Below, piece by piece: positions 6,068-13,881 of a stretch of 13,987 nt of DNA. Origin of the DNA: Bacteroidales bacterium. GTDB taxonomy: Bacteria; Bacteroidota; Bacteroidia; Bacteroidales; B18-G4. The notes under the pieces are model-generated. The model saw only the letters and a program-made list of their open reading frames with translations, had not been told where the DNA came from and did no database searches. The stretch's first letter is position 1, and the number at the start of each line of letters is the position of its first letter. The translations under genes were made by a program, and so were the position numbers. The DNA is taken from assembly GCA_030618905.1 (NCBI GenBank), contig JAUXCL010000047.1, forward strand, positions 1-13,987. Direction: 5' to 3'.

Positions 6068-7300
6068 CTAAGCAACTTTGAGCCTGGTGATGTTGGTTTT
6101 TCTGAATTTTTCCTCTGCATAAGCCAATGTAACATGGAACTTTCTGGTATCGGTCTTAGAAGGAAGATCAAACATGGCATCGGTAAGAATCGCTTCCATA
6201 ATCGATCTTAATCCCCTGGCACCCAGTTTATATTCCATTGACTTATCAACAATAAACTCCAGGACTTCCTTATCAAAGCTAAGGGTGATATTATCCATTT
6301 TAAACAGCTTTTTAAACTGCTTGACCAGTGAATTTTTTGGCTCCAGGAGAATTTTGATCAGGGTTTCCCTGCTCAATGGGTTCAGGTAAGTCAGCACCGG
6401 AAATCTGCCTACAATTTCGGGGATAAGGCCAAATTGTTTGAGATCGACCGGAGCAATATATTGTAAGAGATTTTCATTATCAATGTTCTCTTTTTCCTTG
6501 TCAAAATTATATCCAATGATATTGGTTTGAAGCCGTGAGGCGATGATCTTATCCATTGAATTGAATGCCCCGCCTGAAATAAAGAGGATATTCTGTGTAT
6601 TTACCTGGATCATCTTTTGCTCAGGGTGCTTTCTGCCTCCCTGGGGAGGAACATTCACCTCAGTGCCTTCAAGCAGTTTAAGCAATGCTTGCTGGACTCC
6701 TTCACCGGATACATCCCTGGTTATTGAGGGATTATCACTTTTCCTGGCAATCTTATCGATTTCATCAATAAAAACGATTCCCATTTCGGCTGAGGCGACA
6801 TTATAGTCTGCTGCCTGTAATAACTTGGATAGAATGCTTTCCACATCCTCGCCAACATAACCTGCTTCTGTCAGAACCGTTGCATCTGCGATACAAAATG
6901 GAACCTGCAACATCCTGGCAATCGTTCTGGCCAACAAAGTTTTGCCTGTTCCTGTTTCACCAACAATGACAATATTGGATTTTTCTATCTCTACATCCTC
7001 TTCTTTCTGAAGAGGTTGGGTGATTCTTTTGAAATGATTATAAACGGCAACGGAAAGTACCCTTTTGGCTTCTTCCTGCCCGATCACATACTGATCAAGG
7101 TGTGCTTTAATCTCACGTGGTTTCTTCAGGTCTACATTCTTAAATTTGACTTCACTGCGTGTAGTCATTTCCTCCTGCAGAATAGACTGGGCCTGAATTA
7201 CACAGCTGTCACAGATATGTGCATCAATACCGGCAATGAGCAGTTTTGTCTGAGCTTTGTCACGACCGCAAAAGGAGCACTTCTGATGGCTTTTTTCCAT
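6068..7300 (-). CDS. clpX: ATP-dependent Clp protease, ATP-binding subunit ClpX
   Basis: ClpX unfolds tagged or damaged proteins with ATP energy and feeds them into the ClpP chamber. The 410-residue protein has all expected parts. The zinc-binding domain uses Cys8, Cys11, Cys30 and Cys33. Walker A is G-E-T-G-T-G-K-T (114-121), where most homologues have G-P-T-G-S-G-K-T. The pore-1 loop is G-Y-V-G (147-150) and the Walker B region is F-I-D-E-I-D (177-182). The R-K-H pore loop is at 223-225 and sensor 2 is G-A-R-G-L-R (360-365). The ClpP-docking loop, I-G-F in E. coli, reads I-G-Y at 262-264. A C-terminal small AAA domain completes it. The gene follows clpP with a 33-base gap and precedes the DUF4294 gene. 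The start at the ATG at 7300 is seven residues before the first zinc Cys, as usual. Confidence 0.97.
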   Translation of the reverse strand: MEKSHQKCSFCGRDKAQTKLLIAGIDAHICDSCVIQAQSILQEEMTTRSEVKFKNVDLKKPREIKAHLDQYVIGQEEAKRVLSVAVYNHFKRITQPLQKEEDVEIEKSNIVIVGETGTGKTLLARTIARMLQVPFCIADATVLTEAGYVGEDVESILSKLLQAADYNVASAEMGIVFIDEIDKIARKSDNPSITRDVSGEGVQQALLKLLEGTEVNVPPQGGRKHPEQKMIQVNTQNILFISGGAFNSMDKIIASRLQTNIIGYNFDKEKENIDNENLLQYIAPVDLKQFGLIPEIVGRFPVLTYLNPLSRETLIKILLEPKNSLVKQFKKLFKMDNITLSFDKEVLEFIVDKSMEYKLGARGLRSIMEAILTDAMFDLPSKTDTRKFHVTLAYAEEKFRKTNITRLKVA

Positions 7301-7333
7301 GAGACTAATAATTTGATACTTCTACGTAATTAT

Positions 7334-8008
7334 CTATTTTTTGTTCTTTACCAGAACTTCATCAATCATACCGTAATCTTTGGCTTCCTGAGCTGTCATC
7401 CAGAAATCCCTGTCGGAATCTTTCCATATCTTTTTGTAGGTCTGGGATGAATGTTTTGCGATGATCTCATAAAGTTCTTTCTTGATTTTCTGGATCTCCC
7501 TGGCTGTTATTTCGATATCAGATGCCTGGCCTGAAACTCCACCCATTGGCTGGTGGATTAAAATCCTGGAATGGCTCAGGGCAGTGCGTTTATGCTCTGC
7601 ACCGGCGCATAATAGAATAGCACCCATGGAAGCAGCGACACCGGTACAAATGGTTGCTATGTCCGGAGCAATATACTGCATCGTATCATAAATTCCCAGT
7701 CCGGCATAAACAGATCCTCCCGGTGTATTCAAATAAATCTGAATATCCTTTTTTGAATCTACTGATTCCAGAAACAAAAGCTGAGCCTGGATTATATTAG
7801 CGACATAATCGTCAATCGGTACGCCCAGGAAAATAATCCTGTCCATCATCAGCCGTGAAAAGACGTCCATAGTGGCCACATTCATTTGCCGCTCTTCAAT
7901 GATGGTAGGGGAGATGTAATTGGAATTCAAATCTACATATCTGTCTAAAGTCAAGCTGCTCAATCCAATATGTTTGGTCGCATAGCTCCTGAATTCGTCG
8001 TTGTTCAT
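7334..8008 (-). CDS. clpP: ATP-dependent Clp protease, proteolytic subunit ClpP
   Basis: ClpP is the serine peptidase chamber that degrades proteins delivered by ClpX. The catalytic triad is visible by alignment to E. coli spacing: Ser127 in G-V-A-A-S-M-G-A, His152 in R-I-L-I-H-Q-P-M-G-G, and Asp201 in D-S-D-R-D-F-W-M. The oxyanion-loop Gly-rich motif N-T-P-G-G-S-V-Y is at 94-101. The mature enzyme usually starts near the conserved R-x-x-x-x-x-G/D segment; here about 30 extra residues precede the E-E-R-Q-M-N region, so an N-terminal propeptide is likely (inference). Total length of 224 is slightly above the usual 190-210. The gene lies 8 bases after tig and 33 bases before clpX, in the common tig-clpP-clpX order. 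Confidence 0.97.
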   Translation of the reverse strand: MNNDEFRSYATKHIGLSSLTLDRYVDLNSNYISPTIIEERQMNVATMDVFSRLMMDRIIFLGVPIDDYVANIIQAQLLFLESVDSKKDIQIYLNTPGGSVYAGLGIYDTMQYIAPDIATICTGVAASMGAILLCAGAEHKRTALSHSRILIHQPMGGVSGQASDIEITAREIQKIKKELYEIIAKHSSQTYKKIWKDSDRDFWMTAQEAKDYGMIDEVLVKNKK

Positions 8009-8016
8009 GATATCAG

Positions 8017-9378
8017 TTATTTATTCTTTTTATTGACTAATTTAATAAATTCATCGTAATTAAGCTTCTTATTTTTCAGCTTTACGGTTGTTTTGAGTAC
8101 TTCCTTCAATTTCTGGTCGAGCAATTGGTCATAAATTTTCCCGACCTCTTCCTTATTCTGCATCACAGAATCAATAATGCTGTCCAGCCGGTTTTCCGCT
8201 TCTTCTCCATCATTATAAATATGCAGCTGATGTTGAAGGTAATCTTTGACATAATTTCTAATATCTTCATCTTTGATCTCAATGTTATGTTCGGTCACAA
8301 CTTTATTTTGAATGAGTTGCCACTTCAGGGCTTTGGCATATTGTTGAAACTCTTCTTCGATCTGTTCAGCGGTAACTTTACCTTCATTGCTTTCCAGCAA
8401 CCAACGTTTTAAAAATTCATCCGGCAGGTCTATTTTTGCCTCTTCAATCATTTTTTCGATCACATCATTCATGAAGAGATTATCGCTCTCTTTCACGAAA
8501 TTAACACGGGCTTCACCGGCAATACGCTCTCTGAAATCTTCTTCTGTTTCAAGCTGATCATTGGGAAATACTTTAAGAAAAAGCTCTTTGCTTAATTTCG
8601 CAGGCTTCATACGAATGACTTCTTCTACGGTGAATTGGTAATGGTCACCATATTGTTCAAGTTCATCAACATTGATGCCCAGCATATGTGCTGTTTCTGT
8701 TTCATTTCCGGTAGCTTCCAGAGGATTGAAATTGAAAATATCACCTTTTTTAACAGCCATAAATTTGTTTTGCTGTTTCTTGTCTTTGATCATCTCAATA
8801 GCGATGGTTGTATGATGATGAAGACCTTCTTCAACCAGTGTCCCTTCTTCATTCAGCTGCAGGATCTCTCCATGGAGCAGATCACCGCCTTCGGAAGACT
8901 CCGGGTTCTCAGTTTCACCTGACCTTTTGCGTACATCATCAACATATTTATCAATGAAGCTGTCGTCTGGTTCGATCTCTACATAATCTACTTTAAGCTT
9001 ATCATCGATCTCAAGTTCGATTTCCGGAGCAAGCCCGACATCAAAATAAAAATCAAAATCTTTACCCATTTCAAAGTCCTGCTTTGGAGATTTCTCAGTG
9101 TTTGGCATAGGATGGCCAAGGATCTTGATCTCATGATCAAGGAGATATTTATTGAGGGAATCTGTGAGGATCTTATTCACTTCTTCGGCCAGAACTGCTT
9201 GTCCATACATTTTTTTGACCATTCCAAAAGGTACCTTCCCGGGTCGGAATCCAGGCATATTGGCCTTTTTCTGATAATCTTTAAGTACGTTATTGACTGT
9301 CTCGAGATAATCCGCCTGACTGACTTCAACTTTAACCAATGTAGTTAAATCCCCACTTTTTTCCTGTGTTATATTCAT
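8017..9378 (-). CDS. tig: trigger factor, ribosome-associated chaperone
   Basis: Trigger factor binds the ribosome at the exit tunnel and shields new chains; it often has peptidyl-prolyl isomerase activity. The ribosome-docking signature G-F-R-P-G-K-V-P is at residues 43-50 (E. coli G-F-R-K-G-K-V-P). The middle PPIase-like part (about 150-250) is poorly conserved, as in most Bacteroidota copies as I recall. The C-terminal helical arms, with the acidic, Lys-rich repeats typical of the chaperone domain, fill about 260-453. The 453-residue length is normal for the family. It is the first gene of the clp operon, with a -7 box 29 bases upstream of the ATG and clpP only 8 bases downstream. Confidence 0.94.
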   Translation of the reverse strand: MNITQEKSGDLTTLVKVEVSQADYLETVNNVLKDYQKKANMPGFRPGKVPFGMVKKMYGQAVLAEEVNKILTDSLNKYLLDHEIKILGHPMPNTEKSPKQDFEMGKDFDFYFDVGLAPEIELEIDDKLKVDYVEIEPDDSFIDKYVDDVRKRSGETENPESSEGGDLLHGEILQLNEEGTLVEEGLHHHTTIAIEMIKDKKQQNKFMAVKKGDIFNFNPLEATGNETETAHMLGINVDELEQYGDHYQFTVEEVIRMKPAKLSKELFLKVFPNDQLETEEDFRERIAGEARVNFVKESDNLFMNDVIEKMIEEAKIDLPDEFLKRWLLESNEGKVTAEQIEEEFQQYAKALKWQLIQNKVVTEHNIEIKDEDIRNYVKDYLQHQLHIYNDGEEAENRLDSIIDSVMQNKEEVGKIYDQLLDQKLKEVLKTTVKLKNKKLNYDEFIKLVNKKNK

Positions 9379-9406
9379 CTAAAAGAGTATTATACGTTAA
9401 GGGCTG

Positions 9407-9414
9407 CAAATATA
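9407..9414 (-). promoter_or_regulatory. -7 promoter element (TATATTTG) of the tig-clpP-clpX operon
   Basis: TATATTTG on the minus strand is an exact -7 match, 28 bases before the tig ATG. A TTTA at 9436-9439, about 21 bases further upstream, could be a weak -33. It is the only plausible promoter I see for the four-gene operon. Confidence 0.6.
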
Positions 9415-9469
9415 ATCATAATCTTCTTTATCTTATAAAGACTGCTGCAGAATCGGGAATGATGATGTG

Positions 9470-9484
9470 AAAAGAGGCTCTTTT
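9470..9484 (-). terminator. weak hairpin terminator of the sensor kinase
   Basis: AAAAGAGGCTCTTTT is a perfect inverted repeat around one G (practical stem of six pairs, loop of three). On the minus strand it lies 5 bases after the kinase stop and ends in four T. The stem is AT-rich, so termination may be partial; tig reads from its own promoter just downstream. Confidence 0.4.
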
Positions 9485-9489
9485 GTAAA

Positions 9490-11865
9490 TCAGGACACAG
9501 GAGCATAAGGGATCTCAAAATAAAACACGGAGCCACGTCCTAATTCAGACTCAACCCATATTTTACCTTTCAATAATGCGACAAGTTCAGCCGAAATGGT
9601 CAAGCCCAGGCCGGTGCCAGGATATTTTCTCGTGGATGAATCATCCACCTGGCGGAATTTCTTAAATACGCTCCCCGTCATTTCCTTAGGAATACCTATT
9701 CCTGTGTCCATAATATAGAATTGTAGCTTATCTTCAATTTGCTTGAAGCCCAATTCCACCTCCCCGGAATCGGTATATTTGAAGGCATTGGACGTAAGGT
9801 TCTCAATAATTTGAACAAGGCGTTTTTCATCCGTCATTGTTTTCAGGTCCTTGCTGTTCTGTGATAAGTTCAGGTTGAACTGAATATGTTCTTTACCCAG
9901 GAATTTTTGTTCCTGGGAGATCCGGACATAAATTGTTTTCAACAGTTTTGGAATATTTACAGGGCCTGATTTGATTTCGAACTGTCCGGTTTCAATCGTG
10001 GAGATATCAAGAAGGTTGTTAATGGTCGATAGCAATTGTCGTGTACTATTCTGGATGGCATCGATATTGGCCTGTTGTTCATTCCGACCTGCAGAAGTAT
10101 CCCTGAGCATCTCTGAAAATCCTATGATGCCATTCATAGGCGTGCGAATCTCATGGGAGAGATTAATGAGAAACCTGGATTTCAACTTATTCGATTCCTC
10201 TGCTTTTTCCTTGGCAAGGATCAGCTCTTCACGTTTATTGATGATTTCATTAAATTGGATATCAAGTCTTTCAAATGCCTCTTTTTTAAGTCTGAACTGA
10301 CGGAATAATGTCAGGGTGAGGATCAGAAAAATGGCCGCACCCATAATCAAAGCAATCCCAATATTTCGTTGAAAGTTAATCTGTTGTTTTTGCTCCTTGA
10401 GTTCAAATTCTCTTAAGTTTTTATCTGTATTCAACAATTCAATTTCTCTTTCTCTTTTGTCAATTTCATAGCTGGTTTGAAGCATATTGAGCTGCATCAT
10501 CAAAGTCTCATTGAAAATCGAGTCATTCAATTGCTGATATGTCCTTAAATTGACATAGGCTTTATCATATTCTCCCAATTGCTCATATACTTCAGCAAGT
10601 CCTTTGTGGTTTTCAGACATGACCAGCAACATTTTTTGTGGGATGACAATTTCCTGGCTCAATTCGTAAAATTCCCTGGCTTTGCGAAGATTACCCATTT
10701 CATTATATAAGTCACCAATAAGATTGTAATTTTCTGCAATCCTCAGTTGGTTCCCAATTTCCTTGTCAAGTTTTAATGCGCGCTGATAATATTGCATGGC
10801 AAGGGTATGATTCTTTTCACTTTTATAAAACTCGCCGAGGTTGCTTAAAGCAATTGACATGCTTACCTTATCATCCACTTCTTCTGCGAGGTCGTAAGAT
10901 TGATTGTAATATTCCAGTGCTTGCACACGCTCTCCCCGCTCATCATGAATGATGGCGATATTATTTAATGATTGTGCAATTCCCTTTTTGTTACCCAGTT
11001 TTTTTTCCAGGTCCAGGCCTTGTTTAAAATAATCCAGTGCCGTCTCATAATCTTCCCAGTCGTAGTATACCACACCAATATTATTTAATGCTGCTGCCAT
11101 TCCCTGCTGGTCCTGTAGTGATTCCTGGATTATTAAGGATTCGATGTAATATTCAAGGGCCTTTTCATATTTGCTCCATGTATGATAGATATTGCCCAAA
11201 CTGTTCAGGACATCGGCAATACCTTCGGTGTCATCCATTTCCTTGAAAAGCATTAAGGCCTGGTTGTAGTAGGCAAGTGCTTTTTCGTACTTTCCTGTAT
11301 TCTCGTAAACAGATCCTATGTCCATCAGTCGCTGAGCAGTTTCTCGTTGATTTTCGATATTCTTTTCTATCTGAAGCGACAGGTTCTGGTATTCGAGCGC
11401 TTTATCGTATTCTTCAAGATCAAAATAGATGTATCCCAGGTAATTGTAAACCTGAAATAAATTGGTGCTGTCCTGAAGGTCCTTAAAGATGTTAATGGTA
11501 TGGATAAGCAGGTCGAGAGCCCGTTGATGGCTGTCAATGGCATAATATACCTTGCCCAGTTGCAACATCGATTCAGCCTTTTCTTTAACGAGGTTATGAT
11601 TCAGGGCAAGGGCATGAGCTTTTTCAGCATAGAACCAGGCACTGTCGGCAGAAATCAGGAGAAATTGATCGGACAGGGCATTGTAAATGGCTATTTTTTG
11701 CTGAAAGTTGCTGTTGGGTAGCTCTTTATGAAGGCTGTCAATAATAGTATTATACGCCCCACTGTTCTGACCCAATGAAGAATATGTGAAAATCAATAAC
11801 AGGTATGTAATTTTCCTCAGCACAAAGGCATATTCTATAATATTACATTTAACCAAATTTGGCAT
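9490..11865 (-). CDS. TPR-repeat sensor histidine kinase (791 aa), one transmembrane segment
   Basis: A membrane-bound kinase that autophosphorylates a His and passes the phosphate to a response regulator. Order: a signal-like hydrophobic N-terminus (L-R-K-I-T-Y-L-L-L-I-F); about ten 40-residue TPR units filling roughly residues 55-455, each with a core like A-L-x-Y-Y-x-x-A-L; a coiled-coil segment; one transmembrane helix (about 503-521); a linker coiled coil; the HisKA domain with S-H-E-I-R-T-P and phospho-acceptor His571; and the HATPase domain with N-box E-N-L-T-S-N-A-F (about 688-695), G1 D-T-G-I-G-I-P (720-726), F-box F-K-K-F-R (734-738) and G2 G-T-G-L-G-L (750-755). The TPR part should face the periplasm and sense partners (inference). 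No receiver domain is fused and no response regulator is in the window. I chose the ATG at 11865; a TTG lies five codons upstream, and a GTG at 11823 would give a shorter, more usual signal peptide. Confidence 0.93.
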   Translation of the reverse strand: MPNLVKCNIIEYAFVLRKITYLLLIFTYSSLGQNSGAYNTIIDSLHKELPNSNFQQKIAIYNALSDQFLLISADSAWFYAEKAHALALNHNLVKEKAESMLQLGKVYYAIDSHQRALDLLIHTINIFKDLQDSTNLFQVYNYLGYIYFDLEEYDKALEYQNLSLQIEKNIENQRETAQRLMDIGSVYENTGKYEKALAYYNQALMLFKEMDDTEGIADVLNSLGNIYHTWSKYEKALEYYIESLIIQESLQDQQGMAAALNNIGVVYYDWEDYETALDYFKQGLDLEKKLGNKKGIAQSLNNIAIIHDERGERVQALEYYNQSYDLAEEVDDKVSMSIALSNLGEFYKSEKNHTLAMQYYQRALKLDKEIGNQLRIAENYNLIGDLYNEMGNLRKAREFYELSQEIVIPQKMLLVMSENHKGLAEVYEQLGEYDKAYVNLRTYQQLNDSIFNETLMMQLNMLQTSYEIDKREREIELLNTDKNLREFELKEQKQQINFQRNIGIALIMGAAIFLILTLTLFRQFRLKKEAFERLDIQFNEIINKREELILAKEKAEESNKLKSRFLINLSHEIRTPMNGIIGFSEMLRDTSAGRNEQQANIDAIQNSTRQLLSTINNLLDISTIETGQFEIKSGPVNIPKLLKTIYVRISQEQKFLGKEHIQFNLNLSQNSKDLKTMTDEKRLVQIIENLTSNAFKYTDSGEVELGFKQIEDKLQFYIMDTGIGIPKEMTGSVFKKFRQVDDSSTRKYPGTGLGLTISAELVALLKGKIWVESELGRGSVFYFEIPYAPVS

Positions 11866-11875
11866 TATTTGGTTA
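11850..11875 (-). repeat. perfect inverted repeat around the sensor-kinase start codon
   Basis: Arms TAACCAAAT at 11850-11858 and ATTTGGTTA at 11867-11875 pair perfectly (9 bp) around an 8-base loop. The first ATG of the kinase (11865-11863) falls inside the loop. It could be a regulator binding site, an mRNA hairpin at the start codon, or chance; I cannot tell which. Confidence 0.5.
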
Positions 11876-11905
11876 CACAATTGAGGTACTATTTAAACTG
11901 AAATA

Positions 11906-11923
11906 CCCCGGAGTATTCCGGGG
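11906..11923 (-). terminator. intrinsic terminator of the tRNA-Leu gene
   Basis: CCCCGGA and TCCGGGG form a perfect 7-bp, GC-rich stem with a GTAT loop. On the minus strand it lies 16 bases past the tRNA 3' end and is followed by TATTTCAGTTT, a loose T-rich tail. It separates the tRNA from the sensor kinase, which would then need its own start. Confidence 0.7.
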
Positions 11924-11938
11924 CCTTAAGTGCTGGTG

Positions 11939-12020
11939 TGCGGATGAAGGGACTCGAACCCCCACGCCTTTCGGCACTAGATCCTAAGTCTAGCGCGGCT
12001 ACCAATTACGCCACATCCGC
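11939..12020 (-). tRNA. tRNA-Leu (anticodon UAG)
   Basis: The minus strand folds as a class II tRNA. The acceptor stem GCGGATG pairs with CATCCGC. The D arm contains AATTGGTAG. The anticodon stem is CTAGA/TCTAG with a 7-base loop, CTTAGGA, whose middle bases TAG read CUA Leu codons. A long variable arm GCC-GAAA-GGC follows, then a T arm with GTTCGAGTC. The discriminator base is A. The CCA end is not encoded directly (A-C-A-C-C-A follows), so the nucleotidyltransferase must add it. Confidence 0.95.
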
Positions 12021-12041
12021 AGTGCTTAACTTTATACGCCA

Positions 12042-12049
12042 CAAAGATA
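12042..12049 (-). promoter_or_regulatory. -7 promoter element (TATCTTTG) of tRNA-Leu
   Basis: TATCTTTG on the minus strand is a full match to TAnnTTTG, 21 bases before the mature tRNA 5' end. A TTTG at 12073-12076, 23 bases further upstream, may be the -33 element. Confidence 0.6.
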
Positions 12050-12188
12050 GGTAAGTTTTTAGGATTATCCTGCAAATAATAATAAAACGGGGTTTTCATA
12101 GTTATAAAATAGTCATACTTTTCTATGGCTGGTATCATATTTATGTTGCTAAAAAAATTTTAAATCAAACAGACTACTACTATTATTT

Positions 12189-12196
12189 TAATTTTG
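12189..12196 (+). promoter_or_regulatory. -7 promoter element (TAATTTTG) of the first DUF5723-like gene
   Basis: TAATTTTG matches TAnnTTTG and lies 43 bases before the ATG at 12240. No clear -33 box is visible; the stretch upstream is AT-rich, so chance matches are likely and the call is modest. Confidence 0.42.
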
Positions 12197-12239
12197 TGAC
12201 TTCATTTTCACTAAAAAATTAAATATCCAGCTGTTGCCC

Positions 12240-13739
12240 ATGCGTATTCGGAGCTTATTCCCTTTATTTAAGGGTATCTTTCTGCTGATAGGTGTAATTT
12301 TTTTCAGCCAGGCCGTCAGGGCCCAGGAGATGTGGGGAATCGTTTCAAGCAATTATGCAGGATCAAACAGTACGATGATTAATCCTGCATTGCTTGTCAA
12401 TTCAAAACTTTACCAGGATATAAACATATTGACAGGGGATTTCTTTTTTCAAAACAATGCCATTAATATCAACAAAGAGGATTTCCGCCTGTTTAAGATG
12501 TTTGGGCCCAACGGTGACGTTCCATCTTATGGTCCTGATGGCTATGTTGTGGACAGGTATGATAATAAAGACCTCAAATTCGCATATATCAGTGCACATC
12601 TTCGCGGACCTTCATTTATGCAGGTGAGAGGGGACCAGGCATTTGCTGTACATACTGCTGTTCGTTCCATCACGGACAATCGCCGGATTCCTTATGAGAT
12701 TGTAAATTTCGCATATGAAGGACTTGATTATACACCCCAGCATAATATCAACTACCAGGATTATGATTTTAAGCTGGTCAATATGCAATGGACCGAGATC
12801 GGAGCCACATACTCGCGCGTAATGCACAAATATGGGCTGAACCGCTATTCCGGAGGGATAACGCTTAAGGGCTTAATGGGTATTGCAGCTGGTTATTTGA
12901 TTGACAGGAACCTGGATTATATTGTGTTGAACGACAGCACCATAAATTTTAGAAACCTGGATGCTACCCTTGGTTATGCTTTACCCATTGACTATAATAG
13001 CAATGATGTGCCCATTGGGCCGCTTTTCAAGGGTTATGGAGTAGCTGTGGACCTGGGATTCAGCTATACCAGGACTAAAATGGGCCATCAAAACAGAAAA
13101 CATTCACAATTGTGCATGCAAAGTTATCCTGATTACCTCTATAAAATCGGGATCTCAGTTGTTGACCTGGGGACTATCTTCTTTGGACGAAATGCAGAAG
13201 AACATAAATATGAAAATGTCAGTGCTTTGTGGGAAGAAATTGACACATTGATGTTTGATAACCTGGCTCAAATATCCCGATTGGTCAGTGAAAAGTTCTA
13301 TGGCGACCCGAATGCTTCTTTAAGCAGTAACCGTATATCCGTGCTCACTCCCGCGGCCTTTTCGGTCCAGTTTGATTATCAGTTCATCCCCAATTGGTAT
13401 GTCAATGGAACGGTGATTTTGCCATTGATGTTAAGTCCTAAGGGAATTCAAAGACCTGCCCAATTTGCTGTTGTTCCAAGGTATGAAACCCGTAGGTTTG
13501 AGTTCTCTGTCCCAATATCATTGTATGAAATGAGATATCCCCGGATCGGAATTGCTGCCAGATTCGGTTTCCTTACCCTGGGAACCGACAAATTGGGTGG
13601 ATATCTGGGGCTTAGTGATTTTACCGGAATGGACTTCTATTTTTCCATCAAATTCAACTTTCCAAAAGGATTTTGCGGACGCTTCGGAAGCCAGGAGGGA
13701 TGCCAGAACCAGGAGTATGGCGTGGAGAGAAAAAAATAG
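12240..13739 (+). CDS. DUF5723-like outer-membrane protein 1 (499 aa)
   Basis: I recognise the general type: a Bacteroidota DUF5723-like protein, predicted outer-membrane beta-barrel of unknown function. From the ATG at 12240 a signal peptide with a long hydrophobic core ends at A-V-R-A (likely cleavage after Ala28). The mature N-terminus begins Q-E-M-W-G-I-V-S-S-N-Y-A-G, then N-P-A-L-L, a start reminiscent of FadL-like barrels where the N-terminal segment plugs the pore. The rest shows many alternating hydrophobic strands and loops with aromatic girdles, as in R-F-E-F-S-V-P-I-S-L. It ends with G-F-C-G-R-F-G-S-Q-E-G-C; the two Cys may pair. A TTG two codons upstream is open, but the ATG is preferred. 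A second gene of the same type starts 135 bases downstream. Confidence 0.82.
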   Translation: MRIRSLFPLFKGIFLLIGVIFFSQAVRAQEMWGIVSSNYAGSNSTMINPALLVNSKLYQDINILTGDFFFQNNAININKEDFRLFKMFGPNGDVPSYGPDGYVVDRYDNKDLKFAYISAHLRGPSFMQVRGDQAFAVHTAVRSITDNRRIPYEIVNFAYEGLDYTPQHNINYQDYDFKLVNMQWTEIGATYSRVMHKYGLNRYSGGITLKGLMGIAAGYLIDRNLDYIVLNDSTINFRNLDATLGYALPIDYNSNDVPIGPLFKGYGVAVDLGFSYTRTKMGHQNRKHSQLCMQSYPDYLYKIGISVVDLGTIFFGRNAEEHKYENVSALWEEIDTLMFDNLAQISRLVSEKFYGDPNASLSSNRISVLTPAAFSVQFDYQFIPNWYVNGTVILPLMLSPKGIQRPAQFAVVPRYETRRFEFSVPISLYEMRYPRIGIAARFGFLTLGTDKLGGYLGLSDFTGMDFYFSIKFNFPKGFCGRFGSQEGCQNQEYGVERKK

Positions 13740-13801
13740 CCGCAGAATACGTATAAAAACCCATTGTTTTTACCAACATTTTGTAATATTTTAGCGTACA
13801 A

Positions 13802-13881
13802 GGATCAACATAAATTTTCTGATCCACATTGAAGAGCCCAAATCTTATGTTGTAAATAAAGGGTTTACAGCATCATGTGGA
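13802..13881 (+). repeat. two competing inverted repeats in the leader of the second DUF5723-like gene
   Basis: GGATCA (13802-13807) can pair with TGATCC (13820-13825). TCCACAT (13823-13829) can pair with ATGTGGA (13875-13881), which contains the start codon. The two helices share 13823-13825, so they exclude each other. Short arms of 6 and 7 pairs in an AT-rich leader can arise by chance. Confidence 0.3.

Noticed and set aside
7016..7450. Long plus-strand open frame opposite clpX and clpP
   Set aside because: It crosses two well-conserved genes, its product has no recognisable domain, and such frames are common opposite real coding sequence.
10755..11400. Near-periodic 120-base DNA repetition inside the sensor kinase, first read as a possible tandem repeat or repeat array
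   Set aside because: The period is three times 40 and reflects the 40-residue TPR units at the protein level; the DNA copies are too diverged for a CRISPR or a satellite.
11939..12020. tRNA gene as an attachment site for an integrated element
   Set aside because: No integrase gene or repeat of the tRNA 3' end is seen in the flanking sequence of this window.
12061..12071. Palindrome AGGATTATCCT upstream of the tRNA promoter
   Set aside because: It is only five pairs around one base and has no clear relation to either flanking promoter.
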